From NCBI GenBank assembly GCA_023014365.1, contig JAEBUN010000003.1, positions 2,356,001-2,420,000 of the forward strand: DNA of 64,000 nucleotides. Reading direction: 5' to 3'. Each line of letters begins with the position of its first letter. Position 1 is the stretch's first letter. The stretch comes from Lepiota brunneoincarnata (Eukaryota > Basidiomycota > Agaricomycetes > Agaricales > Agaricaceae). The notes below the pieces were generated by a model. That model saw only the letters and a list, made by a program, of their open reading frames with translations. It was not told where the DNA came from and did not search any database. The position numbers and the translations under genes are program-made. This document shows positions 21,259 to 33,170 of the stretch, in pieces.

Positions 21259-23675
21259 CATGGCAGTCCTCTGCCATGTTGCTGTCAGCATCCGTAAAGC
21301 CTTCGAGGCCTTCTCCATGGCCTCCGTAAATGAGCCACAGATCCTGTGTACCCTTCAGGTACCAGAAGACTCTCCTGACCGCTTCCCAGTGTGCCTCTCC
21401 AGGATTCTTCATGAATTTTGAGAGGACTTGAACAGTGTATGCAATATCCGGTTGTGTTCCCATGGCGGTGTACATCAGAGTGCCAATGGCCTCCTGGTAG
21501 GGCTTGCTGGCCATGCGAGCGATGTTGGTGGTTGTTTGTGACAACTGCTCGCTTGTTAAGTGGACAGCAGGGTCCATCAGGGTACTGACTGGCTTCTCGT
21601 TCTCAAGCCCATAGCGTCTGAGTGAAGCAGCAATATATGAACGTTGAGACAGCAAGAGCTTACCCTGCTCTCTGTCTCTCTTCACCTCAATCCCCAGGAG
21701 CCAGTGAATTTCTCCTAGATCCGTGATCTCAACAAACCGCTTAACCCCATCCTTTACCCAGTCTACCAGCATGATGGTCGATGCAACGAGCGTGCAGTCG
21801 TCAACGTGCACTAAAATTACGGTGAGGTCTGGTGCCACAAGTTTGAAGAATATGCTCTGGTCAACTTCACAGCATGTAAAGCCCAAGTGGTCAACTAGGA
21901 TCTTGCATAGACGTTGGTACCATCGCCGCCTGGATTGTTTGAGTCCATAGAGGGTCTTCTTGAGGTGGCAAACATGGTGGGGGTGAGTTGGGGATGTGAA
22001 ACCAGGGGGTTGTCGCATGTAAATTGACTCATCAGGGCCTAGCTTCCCATTTAGGTAAGCCCCCTTGATATCGATCTGGTGTATCTCGTAGTTACAAGCA
22101 GCAGCGATTGCGAGCACAGCCCAGATGGACGCAAGGCATGCAACAGGTGCGAAGGTATCAAAATAGTCGACTCCTGGGACTTGTGAAAAACCTTGGGTGA
22201 TGAGGCGGGCCTTGTAGCAGATGACATTTCCAGCGGCATCCTTTTTTAGCTTTGAAGACCCATTTTGAGCTGACAATGTTAGCTCCGATTGGCTGATCAA
22301 CAACTTCCCACGTTCCGGCATCACCCAACATAGTAAGTTCTTCCTCCATGGCCTTCTTCCACAACTCCCAGTCTGCTCATTTCCTCGCCTCCTGCAGGCT
22401 CCCAGGTTCCAATCCCTTGGTCTCCTCAATGTCTGCTGCTAGGACATGAACATCAGCCCAGTCTTGTTCTTCTGCCAGAGTGACTGCTCGCCCCTCTAGG
22501 ATGTCTTTAGCTTTGGTGCTTGGATTTCGGGCATGCTGGGGTCTTGGTACCTGTGGATCAGCCTCACTAGGCAACTCCTTTGGGCTGACGTCGCTTTCAG
22601 CATCGCTTCTTCAGGAATCAGCTGCGAAATCGGCTGGTTGTTGATCAGGGAAGGGGGTGGGGGTGTCTTGTGTCTCGTTTGGGGCACTAGTGCTGCATAA
22701 TGGGTTGTTTCGAGGCTCGCTTGCTGGTGAGTGCTCCCCTTCAAGCCCGGGACAACCTGAGTTAATAAAATGGAAATTACGCTTGATCTTTATAGCACCT
22801 GTGTCCGGAAAATAGATGCGAGAGCCATTGCTCTCAGCATCATACCTGACCCATCTCCCTTTCTTTGCTTGCCCACCGAGCTTGTCCCCTCCTGCCTGGT
22901 GTACCCACACCTCCTCTCCCCACTCACATACTGCTCGCAAGTCTGGTTTGCAGCCATATATTGTTTTGAATGGCATTCTCCCCTCAACTGCTTGGGTACC
23001 GGTCCTGTTCATCAACCAAACTACATGGGCAACAGCTTCTGCCCATAGCAACTTTGGGAGGCGACTTGCATGCAGTAGTGCACACGTGCGCTCAACAATT
23101 GTTCGATTCCAGCATTCGGCAATCCCATTGTGTTGGGGTGTGTTGTGTACAGTGAGCTTGGTTTCTGTGCCTCGGGACTTTAGATAGGACTGAAACTTGC
23201 CTGTGGTGTATTCCCCACCTCTGTCTGAGTGTAGGGCCTTAATATGTGTGCCAAATTGTGTTTCACACCATGCGTCGAAGTTCTGGTAGGTGTCGAAAAT
23301 GTCGGACTTGTTTGAGAGGAAATCGATGTGAGTCCACCTTGAGAAGTCATCAATAAAGGTCACATAGTAACGCTTTCCTTGCTTTGTCTCCACTTGTGCA
23401 GGCCCCCAGACATCAGAATGGATCTCCTGACTGAGCATTGATGCTCTCTCACCCTCCTGGACCTTTGAAATCGGCAGCCAAGTTGTTTTGCCATAGGCAC
23501 ATGACTTGCAGAAAATGTCTGTATCCGTTCCATCTTCTAGCTTTAGGCCAGTCACCAGGCCATCGCGGATAAGCTTTTGAGCAGCACCAGCTGAAATGTG
23601 GCCTAGGTGACAATGCAACATGTCCAAGCTGAGTGGTTTGCTCACCACATTTACCTCTTCTGTCTCTTTGATCAA
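21259..23675 (-). pseudogene. Integrase, RT and RNase H of copia B
   Basis: From the 5' side (right): integrase zinc region, FIDDFSRWTHIDFLS, SDRGGEYTTGKF and TPQHNGIAECWNRT (22611-23675). RT follows with YFDTFAPVA, IDIKGAYLNG and LVHVDDCTLVAS. RNase H begins FTDADSNMAED, where the solo LTR interrupts. Frameshifts lie near 22250 and 22600. It is the decayed homologue of copia A pol. Confidence 0.88.
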
Positions 23676-23687
23676 TTTATACAGGCC

Positions 23688-25229
23688 TCATCCAGTTCTC
23701 GGGATCTCGGCAATCCGGGCACCACCTGTATCATGAATGATGCACTTGCTATTGGCAAAGGTGGTTGAGAAGCCAGCATCGTCAAGTCGGCCAATCGACA
23801 CAAGAGTGTAGCCTGCCTCAGGTGAATACAGGACTTCGCTGAGGTGGAGTTGTGATGAGGTAGCTCTGTTCAGCAATTCTAGTACTACTTCACCCTTTCC
23901 AATGGCATTGAAGGCCTTCTTGTTTGCAGCACGTAGAGGTCAAGGTGGGATGGGTTGGAAGGTCGCAAAAATATCTTGGTATGGGGAGATGTGATTTGTA
24001 GCACCTGAGTCGAACACTTCAACTTGGGTTGGGCTTGGTTCAGTGGCACTTACAACTTTGTCAATAGCTACACTGAAGTCGTCGATGTCAAGGTCATCAA
24101 ACTCGCTCATTGACTCCCCTTCACTCCACGACTCGGTAAGATTCGTTTCAACTTCTGACCAGCTTGCATCCGTTTCAGAGTCCAACCACTCCTCAACCAT
24201 GAGGGAGCAATCCTCATCATCGCTGTCCACCATCACAGCATTAGCACTTCCACCCTTCTTGTTAGGTGAGTTTCCTCCTTTCTCCCCATCCCTCCTTTCA
24301 CTGATAGGCTTTTTCAGGTTGGGACATTCTTGCTTCCAGTGTTCACCACTGCAGTTCCAGCACGGACCCTTTTTCTTTCCCTTCCCTTTTGGCTTCCCAC
24401 CTCCATTGCTACCTTTGCTTCCTTCAGTAACCAGGGCATTGTCGTGTTCCAGTTTAGCATTTCCAGCCCTTGATCATTCAGGGCATGCTCACTCCCATTC
24501 ATCGCTAATCAATATGATCAGGATTTCAGGCTCAATGGTATGTTGGAGGGAACTATGAAGTTGGGCAGCAGATAATTGATTTGAGGCATAGGATGATAAC
24601 CAACGGGGTAGGGACTGGAGGATTGCACTCCTATAGTTGTCGTCACTGATGGTGATACCAACAGCACCCAGCTCGCCCTTTCGGGAACGCATCTTGTTTA
24701 GGAATAGACGAACATCACCCCTGTCAGGGCATTGCATGGTCATAAATTCGCGACGGAGCCGAGCTTGTGAGAAGGCACTCTTGTAAGTGTATTCTTGCTT
24801 TATAAAGTCCCACATCAGCTTGACAGTATGATGACCAGCAGTGACCATTAGCATGGAATCTGGGAGATGTTGGGCAAGCAAGGAGTGAGCAATATTTTTG
24901 CTCCTTTCCCAAGTCTTGACCATTTCAGTAGTGGCAATAGGAGCAGCAGGTGTGGTTGTAGTAGGAGCTGTGGGAGCAGTCATAGCAGGTGTGGTGGTAG
25001 CAGGAGCTGTGGGAGCAGTGGAAAGAGTGGCTGTGGGTTGTGACCCACTGGTTGAGGTTGGGAGTTCAGGACGTGGCAAACTACCATCAAAATGGCCCCA
25101 CAATCCCTTTCCTTGGATTACTGTCTGGAAACGTAGCACAAAGATTGCCCAGTTTCCCCCAGACACATCCAGCTTTGGTACTGACATAGGGAGCATATCA
25201 TTTACAGTAGACATTGCACAATAGATCAA
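23688..25229 (-). pseudogene. Gag and protease of copia B
   Basis: The start matches the A protein (MSTVNDMLPMSVPKLDVSGG). It continues with a Thr/Ala/Pro-rich linker, PDRGDVRLFLNKMRSRKGEL, the knuckle CWNCSGEHWKQEC and the protease motif VFDSGATNHISP near 24010. A stop near 24480 and a frame break near 23680 split it. Confidence 0.85.
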
Positions 25230-25265
25230 TGTATTCGGTTATCTGGTTAATAGCATGTTGGCGTG

Positions 25266-25277
25266 GGGCCCATAACC
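25266..25277 (-). other. Copia B primer-binding site
   Basis: The same 12 bases as next to the A LTR (GGTTATGGGCCC on the - strand), directly adjoining the 5' LTR. It is conserved although the rest of B is decayed. Confidence 0.6.
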
Positions 25278-25616
25278 TGTAGAACATAGTAAGGTATACT
25301 ACAAAGTAGTCAGTACAGTAATTAAAGGTATTGATAGAATACTCACTTCAGTCTTGACATGAGAGCTGAAGTGCAACTACAAGTGAGAGACTATTTACCT
25401 AACACTACGATACACATGCTTGTACGTAGACAATAAGCACAATAGCAATAGTGTATGGGCAGAGGAGGATGGTAAAGGCATAGCATAAAAGATATAAAAA
25501 TGGTAGAGACCGTGCAAGAGAAACGGAGCACAGGATATGGAACAAAGATGGAAGGGCAGGCAAAGGACACCAGCTAAATGGAGACTGGAACTCGGCACAC
25601 ATTTGCGAGCTTGACA
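25278..25616 (-). repeat. 5' LTR of copia B (339 bp)
   Basis: TGTAGAAC...CTTGACA. It lacks the 53-bp partial duplication of the A LTR and has many CpG sites changed to TG or CA. Followed by GATTC of the family C relic. Confidence 0.9.
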
Positions 25617-27417
25617 GATTCCTCCTTTCTCTAGTATTTCAGAGAATAGCATGTCCATCATGTGTTGGAATGTCACAGGACTGTTGCAAAGTCCAAAAAA
25701 ACATTACAGTGGGTTTGGAAAGACCTATAGGAGTCTTGAATGCTGCTTTCCATTGATTGCCATCTTTGATTCTGACATTATTGTATTCAAGGCAGATGTC
25801 AAGTTTATGAAGTGTTTGGCTCCTTTAAGTTTATCCATGATAGAGGAGATCATGGGGATTAGGTATGCATTTTTGATGGTGTGATTGTTAAGATAACAGT
25901 AGTCTTGGCAGGGTTGGAGATCTCCTCCTTTCTTGGCAACAAAGAAGAATGGTGATGCCATAGGGGATTTTGAAAGGTGGATGTATCCTTTTTGGAGGTT
26001 TTTGTCTATGAATTCTTTTAGTGCTTTTTCTTTGGCAGGTGCCACTTGATAAGGTTTCATTGATTTTGCTTTGAATGTTGGTTTTAGTTCAATTTCATGA
26101 TCAAATGTTCTTGATGTTGGGAATTGTTTGGAGGCTTTCTTATTGAATATTTTAGCCCATTGAGTGAATCTTCTAGGGATCTTGAATGGTTCCTTGTTTG
26201 ATTCCAGTTGCTTTCCTTTTTGGTTTGCCATTTTTGTTGGGTTGTGTTGCTTGTTATGGAGCATTGTAGTGTGTAGCTTTGGCATTTACTTCTAATGGGG
26301 TTAGAAGCATTGGGTTCATTTCTCTTTCTAAAGAGAAGGTGTTGAGGTCAACATTTGAAAGGTTGATGTATTCTTCTGGGTTGTCCTTGGGTTGAGAGGT
26401 TTTTCCAGCCATTATATCCATGGCAATTGAGTTGAGTTCAACAGGTCATCATAGGGTTCTGAGGAGTTTGGAAAAGTCCTGGTAGTTGATTTGGGGTTTC
26501 CAAGAGAATGTCTTGGTCTTCCAATTGATATTGGGATTGTATTTCTCCAGCCAGGGAAATCCAGTGATGAGATCTTTCTCTCCAGTGTTTGTGATGTATG
26601 CTTCTAGCATGCAATCTCTTCCATCAATGATGGTTCTGATTTTGATGTATTCATGGATTTTGCCATGTTGATTGTCAGTTCCATCAATATTACTGAGAAA
26701 AAATTGGTTGGTCTAGCTGTTTGGTTTGATAACCATGTTGTTCAACAACTTTGTGGGAGATAAAGTTCCCTTGGGCTCCCGAGTCTATCAGGGTGGTGAT
26801 GGCCATAGGTTTTGATGTCTATTCACTCCAAATCTTGATGGGTAGGAAAAGGGATCTTTTATTCAGGGAGAGTCATAATTGGGCAGAGTTTATCAAGAAT
26901 TTGTCCTTCTGGGAGTGAAAGTATGTAATGTCCTTCTGAGTTCTGGAATGTGCAGGGGCACATCAATCAACAGCATTCTGTTTTAAAAATCCTGAAATGG
27001 ATGCATCTCCAGATCCTTGGCTAGTGTGGAGTGGAGTTCTTATTGTAACTCAGGATCGAGTTTGTCAACCATTTGGCACATCTGGGATGCAACTTCTGCA
27101 ATAGCAAGAGAGAGTTTGCATTGCTGAGGTTTAAAGCCAGGGTTAGGCTTGTTTCCTTGGAATAGAGGACAATTTGGGTTTCTGGCTGGGCATGGTGGAT
27201 TTGTATGCATTCCTGGGAAGCATCTGGTGGGTGTGGGCATTTACTGACCCAATGATTGTTTGCTCCACATCAGAAGCATTCTTGTTTCTGATAGGCTTTC
27301 ATTTGTTGCATGGTGACCATGGCATCTAGCTCCAATGGTTCTTGAGAGGTGTCTTCTTCAGTGAGTTCTAGTTGGGGTATTTCTGGGTACAGATCTTTGT
27401 ATCCTTCTTCTATTCAC
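25617..27417 (-). pseudogene. Family C chromovirus fragment (RT to gag C-terminus)
   Basis: Nucleotide similarity to 60730-62560 (H) throughout. It covers part of RT (PCQDYCYLNNHTIKNAY), the protease region and the gag tail with FPGMHTNPP and IAEVASQMCQMVDKL. It is cut on the left by copia B and ends on the right at 27417 within the gag sequence. Many stops and frame breaks; a relic. Confidence 0.85.
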
Positions 27418-28165
27418 TGTAAGACCCAGGGGGTCATAAAAAACAATCCCTGATTCTGACATAAGGGGTGGTCAATTCCCACCATATATGGAAATATTAG
27501 TGTTGCAAATATTCATTGATAATGTAGCAATTTACACACCCTAGTACACTTAATTATCACACTTAATAGAGGAATGTTGCTTTGTTTAAGGTTGTGAGGG
27601 GTCATAATTTGCTTCAAATTATTAAAGATTTACAACCTTTGTTCAGAAGGAAACTGAAGAAAATTCTACCCTTATTCCAAAGGAAATCATGACCTTTGTT
27701 CTGGGGTAAATCATGGCAATTAGTCAGTGGAAGAGGCAACAGTCTTGGCTGTCATTCTCAACTATGAAAGCTGCAGGAATTGAGTGTTCAGGTGGTCAGC
27801 CCCCTCAGGTATGAACATCAAAAATAGTTGTGATTGATAACCATTACTGCAGTGATAAGCAACAATATAACTGTACTGTTGCAGAGGGCAGATGATGGCT
27901 AGCTAGCTAGAAAGATGTATCATAGGGTAGTGAAGTACAGCTCTTCCTCTTACCTAGATTCCTTGATTCCATCTCTCCCTCCCTCTGTCTCCCAACCTTC
28001 ACTATTGTGGGAGTAGCCTCCTGGCTATGCATGGAAATGGTATGGAGATGACAAATGTTGGACATGGATGACAAACAATGGAACAGAATGATGACCCTGG
28101 ATTGCTTATACCTTCAGTCTTCAGATAAGTCCCAATAAAAATGTATGTAAAATTTCTTCATAATG
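27418..28165. other. Unassigned AT-rich sequence
   Basis: No convincing reading frame. The left junction with the family C relic begins TGTAAGACCC, which would suit an LTR start, but no matching end or duplication was found. Ends at TAATG, the target duplication of the next solo LTR. Confidence 0.5.
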
Positions 28166-28201
28166 TGTTACCCGGGTTAGGGGTTCACTCTTGAGTAGCA
28201 T

Positions 28202-28732
28202 TGTAAGGGCGACCTGGTTGCTGTGTTGCGTCGGCTGAGCAGGGAGAAAACTTAGTGTCATTTCCGGACTTCTACCAAGTACATACCTGAGCAGGGAGAA
28301 ACCTTAGAGAATCGAGTAAGGTTTCTCCGAGCTCACCTACACTACTTATACTACCTGCCGTAAGGTCCCAGTTGAGTAATCTACTCTACATAAATGGCTG
28401 TGAGGTGTCAGGGATGCCTCAAGTAAGTATAGTCGGGAATGGGCTTGGGATAGGGTCATGCACACCAGTGAGGGTTTGTGTCTGCATCAGAGGGGTGTAG
28501 GAGGGAATTCCGAGTACTGGGGTGTTGGGGGATGGATTTCTGGGCCCATGGGGGTGGGAAATTGGATTTCCAAGCATTGGGAGGCTGGAAATTGGATTTC
28601 CAAGTGTAGGAAGGCTAGAAATCGGATTTCCAAGTGCAGGAGGGCTGGGGATCAGATTTCCGAGTGCAGGAAGGCTGGAAATCGGAATTCCAAGTCTGCA
28701 GTTGTGAGCGATGACCTGGAGTTCCCCTTACA
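28202..28732. mobile_element. Nested solo LTR (531 bp) of a G-like family
   Basis: TGTAAGGG...CCCCTTACA flanked by AGCAT on both sides (28197-28201 and 28733-28737). Its termini resemble the G LTR and the solo LTR at 57379. It has an internal minisatellite and a repeated GAGCAGGGAGAAA motif. No internal region remains, so the orientation is not assigned. Confidence 0.9.
28550..28700. repeat. ~30-bp minisatellite inside the solo LTR
   Basis: Five imperfect units around GGAAGGCTGGAAATCGGATT followed by TCCAAGTGCA. Read as protein it gives repeats of the type GRLEIGFPS, but a coding role is unlikely within an LTR. Confidence 0.8.
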
Positions 28733-29509
28733 AGCATGGCATTTGACACAGGATGTCTATACAGACTTGGTCCTGTCCTACTAGGCGTGACTTGGAGATG
28801 ATGGAGCACTATAGTCCAGCCAGTTTAAGGGCAAAGAGGTATAGGAGGCAAGAACTGTATAATACTAAGATAAGGATACAAGGGTATGGTACAGTATCCT
28901 TATATACTACTATGTGTGGCTATGCTCCTACTATATATATCTGGACCCAGGTAAGTGAGTCATATCCTTATCTATCTAAGTATAGATTGTTCTGATGGTA
29001 CTTCTGATTGTTTCAGGATGATAGGTCTTCTATCTATTTATATACTTTGGGTGCTTCTGATAAGAGTTCCTTCTGGTGAGGCTTCGGATAAGGGGACTTT
29101 AAGGGGACTTCTGATAACATAACGTACTTGTAAGTTTTTCTCTGTGTTCCCATCCCACAAAAATCTACCTCCATTACATTTGTTTCACCTATATGACCTC
29201 TCATAGTTATATAGTTTCACTCCCTTTTGTGCATTCATTGTCTTCTCTAGCCAACAAGTAACATAGGACCACTTTCTCTACTGTATTTAATATAGAAGTT
29301 TGGGGGATTCATTCCCCAGTGAAAATATACCCTTGTATTTTGAATACTTGTCACAATCTCTTTCCTCTCCTAGTCCAACTCAAGGACACTCTCCTCCCCT
29401 CTTGAACTCATCAACCTTCCTACACTATTTTCTCCTTAGCCTCTTCATCTTTCCAGCACTCTGCTTTGCTTTTCTCTTTACCCCCACCAAAACACCAGTG
29501 TTCTCATCA

Positions 29510-29720
29510 TTGTCCTCAGGTTCCTCCTCATCATCGTCAGGTTCCTCCTCATCATGACCTGTCTCTTCCTTGTCACAACCTATCTCTTCCTCCTCATCAC
29601 AACCTGTCTCTTCCTCCTCCTCATAACCTGTCCTTTCCTCCTCATCATAACCTGTCCCTTCCTCCTAGTCAAGCCCTGTCTCTTCCTTGTCATCACTACC
29701 CCCCTCTTCCCTATCATCAC
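29510..29720 (-). repeat. Imperfect ~27-33-bp repeats encoding an acidic tract
   Basis: Repeated CCTGTCTCTTCCTCCTCATC-like units on the + strand. On the - strand they give GYDEEE- and GCDEEE-type peptides at the C-terminal part of the gene above. Confidence 0.7.
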
Positions 29721-30410
29721 CACTGACTCCCCCATTGCTACCTGCTCCCACTTCATCTGCACCCTTATCACTACCAATGTACTCTGCATTGTGCCCTTCC
29801 TGCTCAAAAGCATCTCCAATCTCATCATTTGGATCCTTGCTGGTGCTCTTCAAAGCACAGAGGGTTCTTTGAGTACTGGTCCTTTTATTTTTGAGCACCG
29901 TCCTTAGGATCTTGATGGTGGCCCAGTTTCCTTCATAATGCCAAAGCTGTTCATGTTGAGTGCGCACCTGTGCAATGTACATAGTTGGTGTATGTGGTTA
30001 GGAATTATGACTAGTTAAGAATAAACATACAATATTGGCAATCTTGGCCAAGACAACTGGGTCTTGGTGCCTCCAATCAATGTTGTGTTGTATATCTGCA
30101 CTGCTCCAGGGCACATTTAACAAGTGCCTATGGTGGGCATTAGCATTGAAAGTAAAATGAAGCAGAACTTACCCAGCAGTGCATGTAAAGTGGCTGGTTG
30201 TTTTCCAAGCCCATTTTGCCCTGAAGGCCTGCAATAGTGCCATGGGGGTGGGGGATCTCTTTTATGTTGTTGCCCTTGGCCTTCAAGGCAGTGGTTTTCT
30301 TCAGCTTATCAATCTCCACTGAATGATGTCAGTTGCATAGATAGTACCCAGAGAATAATATCTTGCCTTCTTGTTTTGCAACCTTGGCAAGTAGAGCAGC
30401 CAGGACAGTA

Positions 30411-31351
30411 CAGTGATCAACCGTCACTTGGGACATCACCGTCACTTGGGACAATCAACGATTGTACCTCAGCCCCTAAAGTAAATACCTCAGGAAAATC
30501 ATCAAAAATGTAACCTACCTGTATCTATATGAATCCTAAAAATTGTGAGGATTGAAGGCAAGATGAATGAGGAAGATATGATTTCTTCCTCAAAACTACC
30601 CAAAATGGGCCCAAACAACTTTCAGAGTCAGATCAAATGTCATTTAAGTCCGAGAAAATGCTTACTTTGACCCTTTTTTTTTGGCTAAAACTGTAGGTAT
30701 GCATTCAGATTATTCATAAGTAAAATTTGCCATGCCTGGGTGCTCAGAGTGCAGTGCTAGCTGACTTTTTTGAGAGTGTGACATTCAGCTTAGGTAGAGG
30801 CATGCTCATAAAATCAAAAATCTGTATTCCCTTCCAACCTCTCTTTTGTGGCCATATTCTGACACATATATTTCATGATTGCTCAAGCCAAGTCTATTTC
30901 TCAAAAAAAGCAGAAAGAGCGAGCAGAACTCAACCAGAAGCTTGATGCTGCTGCTGCTGCATGCCAGAACCTCAGGGACTTCATTCTTCACTGGCAAAAA
31001 TTAAGTAAAGTGGCATAAATGTGCTACTAGAGCCAAAATTCAGGCTCTAGTGGAGCAGGAGACGGGGATTGGTGAAGGAGAGGCTGGTGGGGATGTCAAG
31101 GAGGCCAACTAATAACTGGGTGTCACACCTTGGTCACACTGTCCCAAATGACGGTTTTTGGCAATTTTGAGCGTCAAACTTTCAAAAAGACATACCAATA
31201 GTTGTTGTATCAGAATTTATTTTAATGAGCTTCCATGTTATATAGAACACTACTTACTATACATCTGCATAATTTATATGGTAGCATGGGACCAACAGCA
31301 AGCAGAAAAAAATAATCTCAATGTGATGTCCCAAGTGACGGTCGATCACTG
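30411..31351. mobile_element. Tc1/mariner-like TIR element (941 bp)
   Basis: Inverted termini of about 29 bp (CAGTGATC R ACCGTCACTTGGGACATCAC) with TA on each outer side, as expected for TA-target elements. Inside, 30890-31115 on the + strand can be read as a Lys/Gln/Ala-rich tail (RNLRDFILHWQK-like) that might be a transposase C-terminus, but no DDE catalytic motif was found. Probably a deletion derivative. Confidence 0.75.
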
Positions 31352-31659
31352 TATCATTCAGGATTTTGGTCTGTGCTTGAAGCAATGCAGGTGCCCTGTT
31401 CTCTTCCAATGAGCCAGAGGTTGTCTTCCCTGCAGAGCTGTTTCATAACTTTTGTGGCAGCAGTGACCTGTAGCAGGGTATTTGTTTCATATGTAGGATG
31501 GAGTCATAGGGGTGGGTGCCTGTGGAGATGGCAGCTAAGGATTGGGTCTCCTACCTGTGCTGCTGGTTGTCTTCCTAACAGGCTTCTTGGGGGCACTGGT
31601 GATTGTCTTGTTGGTGCTGGCCATATTCATATGCACTGTGAATAAAGTGTAACCAAATG

Positions 31660-33170
31660 TGGGAGCAGTAATTGACCACAAGAATCCTTAAATACCTATC
31701 TGAGCCTGTGATTGAATACCTCTTGGAGGTACATTGGCAGCACACATGCAAAAGGCACTTGGGTGAAAGTGCTTGCCATTATCCAGTGGTAAGCTGGGGA
31801 AAGTCAGGATTGAGTGAGAACATGAGTTGTACTTGGTGAAAATGGGTCAAACATACTGGAACAAATGCCAATGGAGCCCACTGCCACACCTAATTCACAT
31901 GCACAGTGCCCTAGTGCGGTGCAGAAGTGATAACATCCATGGATAACCAATGCCTGCATATTGAAATGATTATGTACTGTGCTCTCATTTGCAGTTGTCC
32001 CAGTCCAATGAGTTGTTGGTGGATCAAGAGGGATAGCAAGGTGGAAGAGGGTGTCGATTGGAAGCAAACAGGGGCAAGTATTTTAGCTAATATAAGGATG
32101 TAAGGAATTAGGAGGCAGTCAGTCATCGAATTCATCAACTTAACTGCAGTCACAAAGGTATCTAAGAAATTGAACAGGAAAGATCATAAATAGTAGAGGT
32201 GGGAGAGATATGTGTACATAGTTACAGACATATCCGATTATACTATGTGGCCCACAATGCAACTTGGCACTCCCAGAGTGGATCCCACTAGCACCACTCT
32301 CTATTCCCATTACTGATTTGTGCTAGCTAATCTGGTCTGTAACATACATGGATATAAGCTGATTCTGATTTGATAAGGTCTTGTCAAGATCAATCAGCAG
32401 CCCCTACTTCTTTGCTAGTCATCTCATATCCACCATGTCAGTATTTCATCTCCTTGGGGAGGGAGGGAGAGGTGACCAGGTTGTGAGCACAGCTGTGTCA
32501 TCAGTGCTGGTCTTTGATCCTCAAGGCAAGACAGAGAGAGAAGAGGGATGAGAGAAGTCAGGTAGATGTTTTGCTGAGAGTTTGCATGAGCTGATCTGTC
32601 CTACTGACCCAAGGCACAGTCAGAGATACAGGGCAGAAGACAAGGATTTTATTAATGAAGTTTAGAGCAGAACTGGAAGGGCATGAAATAAGTTACAAGG
32701 GGAGAAGACAGCAAGCAAGGTCCATTTCCTTATAATGTTGTTGCACCATACTCTTCATATATACAGATCATTGTCACAAGGCCATGTTAGAGGGTCTTTG
32801 GAGATCCAAAGACCACTCCAACTCTAAAAACAAGTATGTTCCTCCAATGGTTGAGTCGAATTTGCAGCAAGGAGGTAGTAGCATGGAACTTGAAGGCTGA
32901 AGGCACTGCACACTGTCAGCATCACATGACCAGAAAATTGTTAAAGGTCAGGTGATGCCTCTGATCTGTTGGTGCTGTGATCTGCACCTAGTGCAACCAC
33001 CACCACCATTCCCCTCAAGTTGTGTGAGCACATGTTAGTGTAAGTCAAGAAACCACAAACTGATCCTACCTGACCAACCCCTAAATAGTTATTGCCCTCC
33101 CACTTGATGCCTTAAGCTTGTAACATCTGTCTGAGGATCTCCTTGGACATTAGCTGGCAGGATCTCCATC
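31660..33170. other. No recognisable gene
   Basis: Only short frames are present on both strands. A CTCCTTGGGGAGGGAGGGAG patch lies near 32452. I see no terminal repeats, LTR ends or conserved coding motifs. Confidence 0.5.

Larger units (their letters stand above)
19621..25616 (-). mobile_element. Copia B (older Ty1/copia copy)
   Basis: The 5' LTR is 25278-25616, the gag-pol relic runs 25229 down to 20020, and the 3' end is the chimeric LTR at 19621. It is closely related to A but CpG-depleted, with frameshifts and substitutions. A Z solo LTR is inserted in its RNase H region. The right flank is a family C relic and starts GATTC; the matching left flank was lost. Confidence 0.88.
28166..29119 (-). 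mobile_element. Family C solo LTR with a nested solo LTR
   Basis: Reverse copy of the C1 LTR: starts TGTTACCCGGG and ends CTGATAACA. Flanked by TAATG (28161-28165) and TAACG (29120-29124), a 5-bp duplication differing by one CpG transition. Without the nested insert it is about 418 bp. Confidence 0.9.
29330..31640 (-). pseudogene. Decayed gene of unknown function, split by a TIR element
   Basis: Exons on the - strand: a start region at about 31632 (MASTNKTITSAPKKPVRK); a segment with APALLQAQTKILND; after removing the TIR element and one TA the frame continues TVLAALLAKVAKQEGK, then LKAKGNNIKEIPHPHG up to a GTAAGT donor near 30173; then NIDWRHQDPVVLAKIANI, a GTATGT...CACAG intron, and LWHYEGNWATIKILRTVL. 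The C-terminus is a run of Asp/Glu repeats and a basic KRKAKQSAGKMKRLRRK stretch that could be a nuclear signal. An internal TGA near 30335 and shifts suggest it is dead. I do not recognise the family. Confidence 0.5.

Noticed and set aside
14815..25616. Copia A and B as one composite insertion with shared duplication
   Set aside because: The outer flanks CATCT and GATTC do not match and belong to different host elements.
28550..28700. Short regularly spaced repeats suggestive of a CRISPR array
   Set aside because: Units are contiguous and imperfect with no unique spacers, and the context is a fungal LTR.
29300..29730. Ser/Thr-rich secreted protein on the + strand
   Set aside because: The + strand frames are the complement of an acidic Glu/Asp tract; the - strand joins introns and upstream exons coherently.
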